The notes under the pieces were generated by a model that had not been told where the DNA came from, searched no databases, and was given only the letters and a program-made list of their open reading frames with translations. Source: Promethearchaeota archaeon (GTDB taxonomy: Archaea > Asgardarchaeota > Lokiarchaeia > Sigyniarchaeales > SOKP01). From it: DNA of 45,001 bases. Each line of letters opens with the position of its first letter. The first letter of the stretch is position 1. A program made the position numbers and the translations under genes. This document shows positions 41,528 to 45,001 of this stretch, piece by piece. The stretch spans positions 1-45,001 of the forward strand of contig SDNY01000011.1 in assembly GCA_004524535.1 (NCBI GenBank), given 5' to 3'.

Positions 41528-44197
41528 TTAATCTTTTATTTTTTCAATAATTTCTGGAATCTGAGATATTTGAATTTTATACTTTTGATCTAAGTTGTTG
41601 AGACCTTCTGAGATATTTTTAATGCTTTCTAAACTATAAATTAGATTCTCTAGGTAATCGATCGTATCTCCTCGATAAATTTTTATTTTATATTCTTCTT
41701 CTAAGTATTGAATTATTTGTTCTATTGAAAATCCTTCAGTTCTTAAATTAAGGATTAAATTTTCAAGATTCAATCTTCCACAATCGCAATACGGATTATC
41801 TTTACATTTACAATTAAAAATATCTTGGATAATTTTCATAATGAAATCAATGAATTCTTGCGAGAATTTTTTTCTCTTTTTAATGTTCTCAGCTGAGAAT
41901 AATGATAACACTGATGCACTAAATAAATTGTTAGAAAAATATTTCATACTTACATTTTTAGATAAATCTGCTACGATCTTTTTAGAGATATATACATTCT
42001 TTAACGGTTTTAAGTCAAGTGCCAAATCTAATACGCTTTCAATTTTATTTAATTTTAATTTTTCTATAATATCTAAACTCTGATCAACTGTAAGAAAAGA
42101 TTTCGATACAGATTGTCCTAAATTAGTTGGTTTATGAATGAAATTTTCTTTTATTTTTATCAATTTCAAAGAATTTAATTTTTTTAATATTTGGTCGAGA
42201 TTATAATCTTGATTAATTAATAAATCGTAGAACGCATAAATTTGATCTAATTCAATTCCTTGATTAAACATTGAGATAAACGCGAGCAATTCCGTAATTG
42301 ATTTATCTTCGTCGGGAATTAATTCGAAATCTTTAATTTTTCCATTTAATAATTTAATTGCTATATTTTCTTCTGTAATTTTCATTTTTGGCGAATAAAT
42401 TTTCCCAGGCTCAACAAGTAAATATGTCAACCCCAAATCATGCTTTCCTAATCTACCAGCTCTTCCTAACATTTGCTCAAATTCGGCTACTGTTAACCAT
42501 TTTATTCCCATCGCTAAAGATTCGAATATTACTTGTCGTGCTGGAAGATCTACACCTGCTGCTAAAGCTGCCGTTGCCACCACTCCAGCTATTTCCTGTT
42601 TTTGAAATTCTAACTCAATTGCTTTTCTTTCTTCACTTGTTAGACCACTATGGTATGATCTAACGTAAATATTCCTATTCTGAAGATATGCTGTTAAGGC
42701 TTCGCATTTTTTCCGTGTATTTGTAAATATGATTGATTGTCCTTTAAAACCATAGTTTGATTTTCTTTTAAAAGCCGCTCGCACAATTTTCGAAATTAAT
42801 TGATGTTTTCTTTGTTCATTTAAAGCTAATATTAGATGCCGCTCAATTGGAACAGGCCTATTATTATATTGAATTAAAGAAGCATTTAATTTTTGTGCAA
42901 GTGTTTTTGGTTCTCCAATAGTAGCACTAAGATATAAATATTGAGAATTTCTATACAGCGACTTTAACCGAGCGATAAAACCGTCTAATAAAAAACCTCG
43001 GTCAGGATCGATCAAGGTTTGAATTTCATCAATAATAATTGTACCAATATTTCCTAATCGCTCTTTGTTTCCACTTCTTAAGATATAATCGATTGCTTCA
43101 TAAGTAGCTATAATGATGTCGGCATTTATTAAATCCTCTAAATTATCCTCTTCTTCCTTTTTATCAAGCAAAGATTCTCCTACTCTTTTAATAATTCTCA
43201 GATTAAGAGGCTTATACTTTTTCTTGAACTCTTCTGTTCTTATATTAGCTAACGCAACAATGGGAACCAAATATAACATTTTCTTTTTATCATTTAATAT
43301 CTTTGAAACTCCTGCCAATTCTCCAACTAAAGTTTTGCCTCCTGAAGTTGGCGCCATTATTAATTGATCCATACGGTCTGAAAGCAGACCATTATCTATA
43401 GAAATCGCTTGAATTGGTAAAAGCGTAGATATCTTTAAATCTTCTATAACTCTTTTTAAGGATTCTGGCACATTAAGATTTTTTACTTTATAATTAAGAT
43501 ATTTTTGGCTTACAGCTGGATTCTTTTCGACGTCATATAGTGTAATTTCTCTATTGCCAACAGGATTAAAATCAGATTTAAAAGCGCTTAAAACTTTCTT
43601 AACATCTTTAAATTTCAAAATCATGTGATTAAAGAAATTTTTCAATTTAGGATTAATACGCTGATCCATGGTTAACAGACCAATAAGCTGTGCTTCTCTT
43701 ATAATGATATCCATAGCACACTTAGAACAAATTATATCATTTTTATACGATTTTATCTGAATATTTTTATCCAATATCGTAAATTTTCCATCATCTAAAC
43801 ATAATTTACAAAATGTTAATTGAGTTATCTTATCTTTATCTAATTGAAGATTTTTAAGCATCTCTATTATAGGTGCAAATTCTTTTGATTCTGTTAGACT
43901 CGAAAACGCTATAAATTTATTTTCCTCAGCAACCAAGAATTTTTTAAAAAGACGAGGATCTATAGGTATTTGATTTTGTTTTCCCTCCTCCTGAGTTTTT
44001 GTAAATTTTAAGGGGCGCATTTTATTTTTAATATCTAAACCGAATGTAACTACTCCTCTAAAGAATGGCTCATTCACATAAGACATGGTTTTCGAGCGCG
44101 ATTTTAAATAGAAAAAATTAACATTAAAAATTAACTCGATTTTTTGCTTCTGTATTTTATCAATAACTATAAAGTAATTCTTTAAAGGAATAGTCAA
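41528..44197 (-). CDS. Ski2-like superfamily 2 helicase (DUF5814-type)
   Basis: An 889-residue SF2 helicase. An N-terminal zinc-binding region (CKLCLDDG and CSKCAMD, about 128-160) precedes the motor. Motifs are Q-like LPIQAISIDNGLL, I MAPTSGGKTLVGELAG, Ia LVPIVALANIR, II IIIDEIQTLID, III LYLSATIGEP, IV IIFTNTRKKCEALTAYL, V VVATAALAAGVDLPAR and VI EQMLGRAGRLGKHDLG. A winged-helix/ratchet region follows, with a Cys cluster (CKCKDNPYCDCG) near residue 790. The layout matches the archaeal Hel308/Ski2-like helicases annotated with an N-terminal DUF5814 domain, thought to act in DNA repair or RNA handling. The end of the gene (DYLENLIYSLESIKNIS) is present again at 38949-39092. Confidence 0.9.
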   Translation of the reverse strand: MTIPLKNYFIVIDKIQKQKIELIFNVNFFYLKSRSKTMSYVNEPFFRGVVTFGLDIKNKMRPLKFTKTQEEGKQNQIPIDPRLFKKFLVAEENKFIAFSSLTESKEFAPIIEMLKNLQLDKDKITQLTFCKLCLDDGKFTILDKNIQIKSYKNDIICSKCAMDIIIREAQLIGLLTMDQRINPKLKNFFNHMILKFKDVKKVLSAFKSDFNPVGNREITLYDVEKNPAVSQKYLNYKVKNLNVPESLKRVIEDLKISTLLPIQAISIDNGLLSDRMDQLIMAPTSGGKTLVGELAGVSKILNDKKKMLYLVPIVALANIRTEEFKKKYKPLNLRIIKRVGESLLDKKEEEDNLEDLINADIIIATYEAIDYILRSGNKERLGNIGTIIIDEIQTLIDPDRGFLLDGFIARLKSLYRNSQYLYLSATIGEPKTLAQKLNASLIQYNNRPVPIERHLILALNEQRKHQLISKIVRAAFKRKSNYGFKGQSIIFTNTRKKCEALTAYLQNRNIYVRSYHSGLTSEERKAIELEFQKQEIAGVVATAALAAGVDLPARQVIFESLAMGIKWLTVAEFEQMLGRAGRLGKHDLGLTYLLVEPGKIYSPKMKITEENIAIKLLNGKIKDFELIPDEDKSITELLAFISMFNQGIELDQIYAFYDLLINQDYNLDQILKKLNSLKLIKIKENFIHKPTNLGQSVSKSFLTVDQSLDIIEKLKLNKIESVLDLALDLKPLKNVYISKKIVADLSKNVSMKYFSNNLFSASVLSLFSAENIKKRKKFSQEFIDFIMKIIQDIFNCKCKDNPYCDCGRLNLENLILNLRTEGFSIEQIIQYLEEEYKIKIYRGDTIDYLENLIYSLESIKNISEGLNNLDQKYKIQISQIPEIIEKIKD

Positions 44198-44395
44198 GTG
44201 GTAACACAGCTATAAGTTTTCTAAATTTAAATCAGTATATAATGCTATAAGGATTTATCGAATGTTAATTTTATTATTTCTTAATAATAAATTCTTTTTT
44301 TAAAATTATTTTAACAAGATACAAAAAGTTGAAAAACAAACAGTTTTAAAGGTCAAAAGTGAACACAATAAGAAATATAAGTTAAAATATAAAGG
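44198..44395. other. Intergenic region upstream of the helicase
   Basis: About 200 bases of AT-rich spacer between the 53-codon gene and the helicase start, on whose strand both genes lie. I see no reading frame or stable hairpin; a TATA-like tatataatg-rich stretch near 44236 may serve the helicase. Confidence 0.4.
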
Positions 44396-44557
44396 TTAAA
44401 AGCCAAATATTTGTTTAATTTTATCATAAACTGCTTTTATTTGTCTAAGTTTAGTCTCATCACCCAAGTTTAAAAAATGCTCAATCCATTCGGCAAAGCT
44501 TCCACCTTTAATCCAATCCACAAAATACTGTACAGCTAATTTTTCCTCGTCCGACAT
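44396..44557 (-). CDS. Small 53-residue hypothetical protein
   Basis: A short frame from ATG 44555-44557 to TAA 44396-44398. The product begins MSDEEKLAVQYFVDWIKGGS and continues FAEWIEHFLNLGDETKLRQI to an end in KIKQIFGF. It is acidic at the start, then amphipathic and helical with several Trp, and has normal coding composition. GTAAC rather than a clear ribosome-binding site lies upstream, so it may be leaderless. It has no recognised family. It lies between the helicase and the divergent truncated gene at 44696 with its own spacers. The regular helical pattern and good codon use make it more likely real than not. Confidence 0.6.
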   Translation of the reverse strand: MSDEEKLAVQYFVDWIKGGSFAEWIEHFLNLGDETKLRQIKAVYDKIKQIFGF

Positions 44558-44695
44558 TGTTACTCAAAGATAATTTTAATTTTCTTATATTATTTATTAA
44601 TTAAAAGTTCTTATTATAAAAAAAATAACATATTATACTTATAATTTTTTATAAAAAAGAAATTGATAATTTTGAAATAATGGAGAAAATAAAAT

Positions 44696-45001
44696 ATGCC
44701 AGATGTACGTATTAAGACCCCAAACCTCGATGATATCTTCGAGAGATGGAAAGATAAAGCAGGGAGGACGCAACGTAAACAAATGGAAAAACAGTTTGGG
44801 ACAAAAGGCTCTGTGTTTACATTAGATGCGATCTCTGCCGCTGAATATGTCATCCCGCCTGCCCTTAAAGGAGCAGCTATTTATTTTTCAATAAAAAAAA
44901 CTGTTGCGGCTTCTTCGGTTAAAGAAGAAAAAATAGTCCTCGCACCAAGATTAGGTCGTGAAACTTTTTATTCTTTCAAAGGAAGCAGGGATATTGATAA
45001 G
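44696..45001 (+). CDS. Unidentified protein, 3'-truncated by the window end
   Basis: A frame of 102 codons from ATG 44696-44698 to the window edge with no stop. GGAG lies ten bases upstream as a ribosome-binding site. The product starts PDVRIKTPNLDDIFERWKDK, continues AGRTQRKQMEKQFGTKGSVF and then has AAEYVIPPALKGAAIYFSIK. Codon use is less AT-biased than its neighbours (gcc, ggg, ctc), which can mark a highly expressed or transferred gene. I do not recognise the family and see no motif of known function in this part. Confidence 0.72.
   Translation, partial: MPDVRIKTPNLDDIFERWKDKAGRTQRKQMEKQFGTKGSVFTLDAISAAEYVIPPALKGAAIYFSIKKTVAASSVKEEKIVLAPRLGRETFYSFKGSRDIDK

Noticed and set aside
1-45001. 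tRNA, rRNA or replication-origin signals
   Set aside because: I scanned the spacers by eye for cloverleaf arms, GC-rich rRNA segments and origin-box clusters and saw none. A tRNA search program would be needed to exclude an intron-split tRNA.

Overview
The window is AT-rich archaeal DNA from an Asgard archaeon, most likely of the Lokiarchaeia type. The evidence is the mix of archaeal information genes (TFB, RadA, a Ski2-type helicase) with eukaryote-signature genes: an actin-family protein, a Roadblock/LC7 protein, longin-like domains, a 23-unit leucine-rich-repeat protein and TPR/SNAP-like helices. It also holds what reads as a selenoprotein gene with a eukaryote-type SECIS hairpin, a combination reported for Lokiarchaeota. 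FolD and an ADP-forming acyl-CoA synthetase beta subunit fit that metabolism.

Layout. 1-3.3 kb: a 5'-truncated helical-repeat gene, a zinc-finger protein, a radical SAM enzyme and an iron-sulfur flavoprotein. 3.4-5.5 kb (minus): a three-gene membrane operon ending in a Lys/Glu/Pro-repeat protein. 5.65-6.11 kb (minus): the selenoprotein and its SECIS. 6.3-10.9 kb: a P-type Ca2+-ATPase, the acyl-CoA synthetase beta subunit and a TFB. 11.2-17.6 kb: a 2116-residue surface protein whose cytosolic tail carries a longin-like domain. 17.7-22.4 kb: RadA, Roadblock, glucose-6-phosphate isomerase and aspartate kinase. 22.5-28.5 kb: a surface-glycan or lipid cassette with a GT2 transferase, a B12-radical SAM enzyme, a YbhN/AglD-like membrane protein, two tandem multi-pass membrane proteins that may be GT-C transferases, and a third, mostly deleted copy. 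28.5-33.0 kb: a U32 protein, the LRR protein, an MBL-fold hydrolase and a ModE-like regulator. 33.3-38.9 kb: an actin-like protein with a double zinc-ribbon insert, a secreted alpha/alpha-toroid protein, FolD, and a longin-like protein next to a TGS GTPase. 38.9-44.2 kb: a Ski2-like helicase, followed by a decaying TFB-like/HNH/winged-helix gene and then a second copy of the helicase's 3' end. 44.4-45.0 kb: a 53-codon gene and a 3'-truncated gene.

The most notable observation is at 5657-6109 on the minus strand. A reading frame interrupted by one in-frame TGA is followed by a hairpin with all the core parts of a eukaryotic SECIS: an AUGA/UGA non-Watson-Crick quartet, a perfect 8-bp helix, an A-rich apical loop and a closing basal helix that overlaps the last codons. 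Conventional ORF calling sees only the 85-codon piece after the TGA. Other notable items are the zinc-ribbon actin, the receptor-like giant protein, and the TFB-HNH gene bracketed by copies of the helicase tail. I saw no rRNA, tRNA, CRISPR array or insertion sequence.
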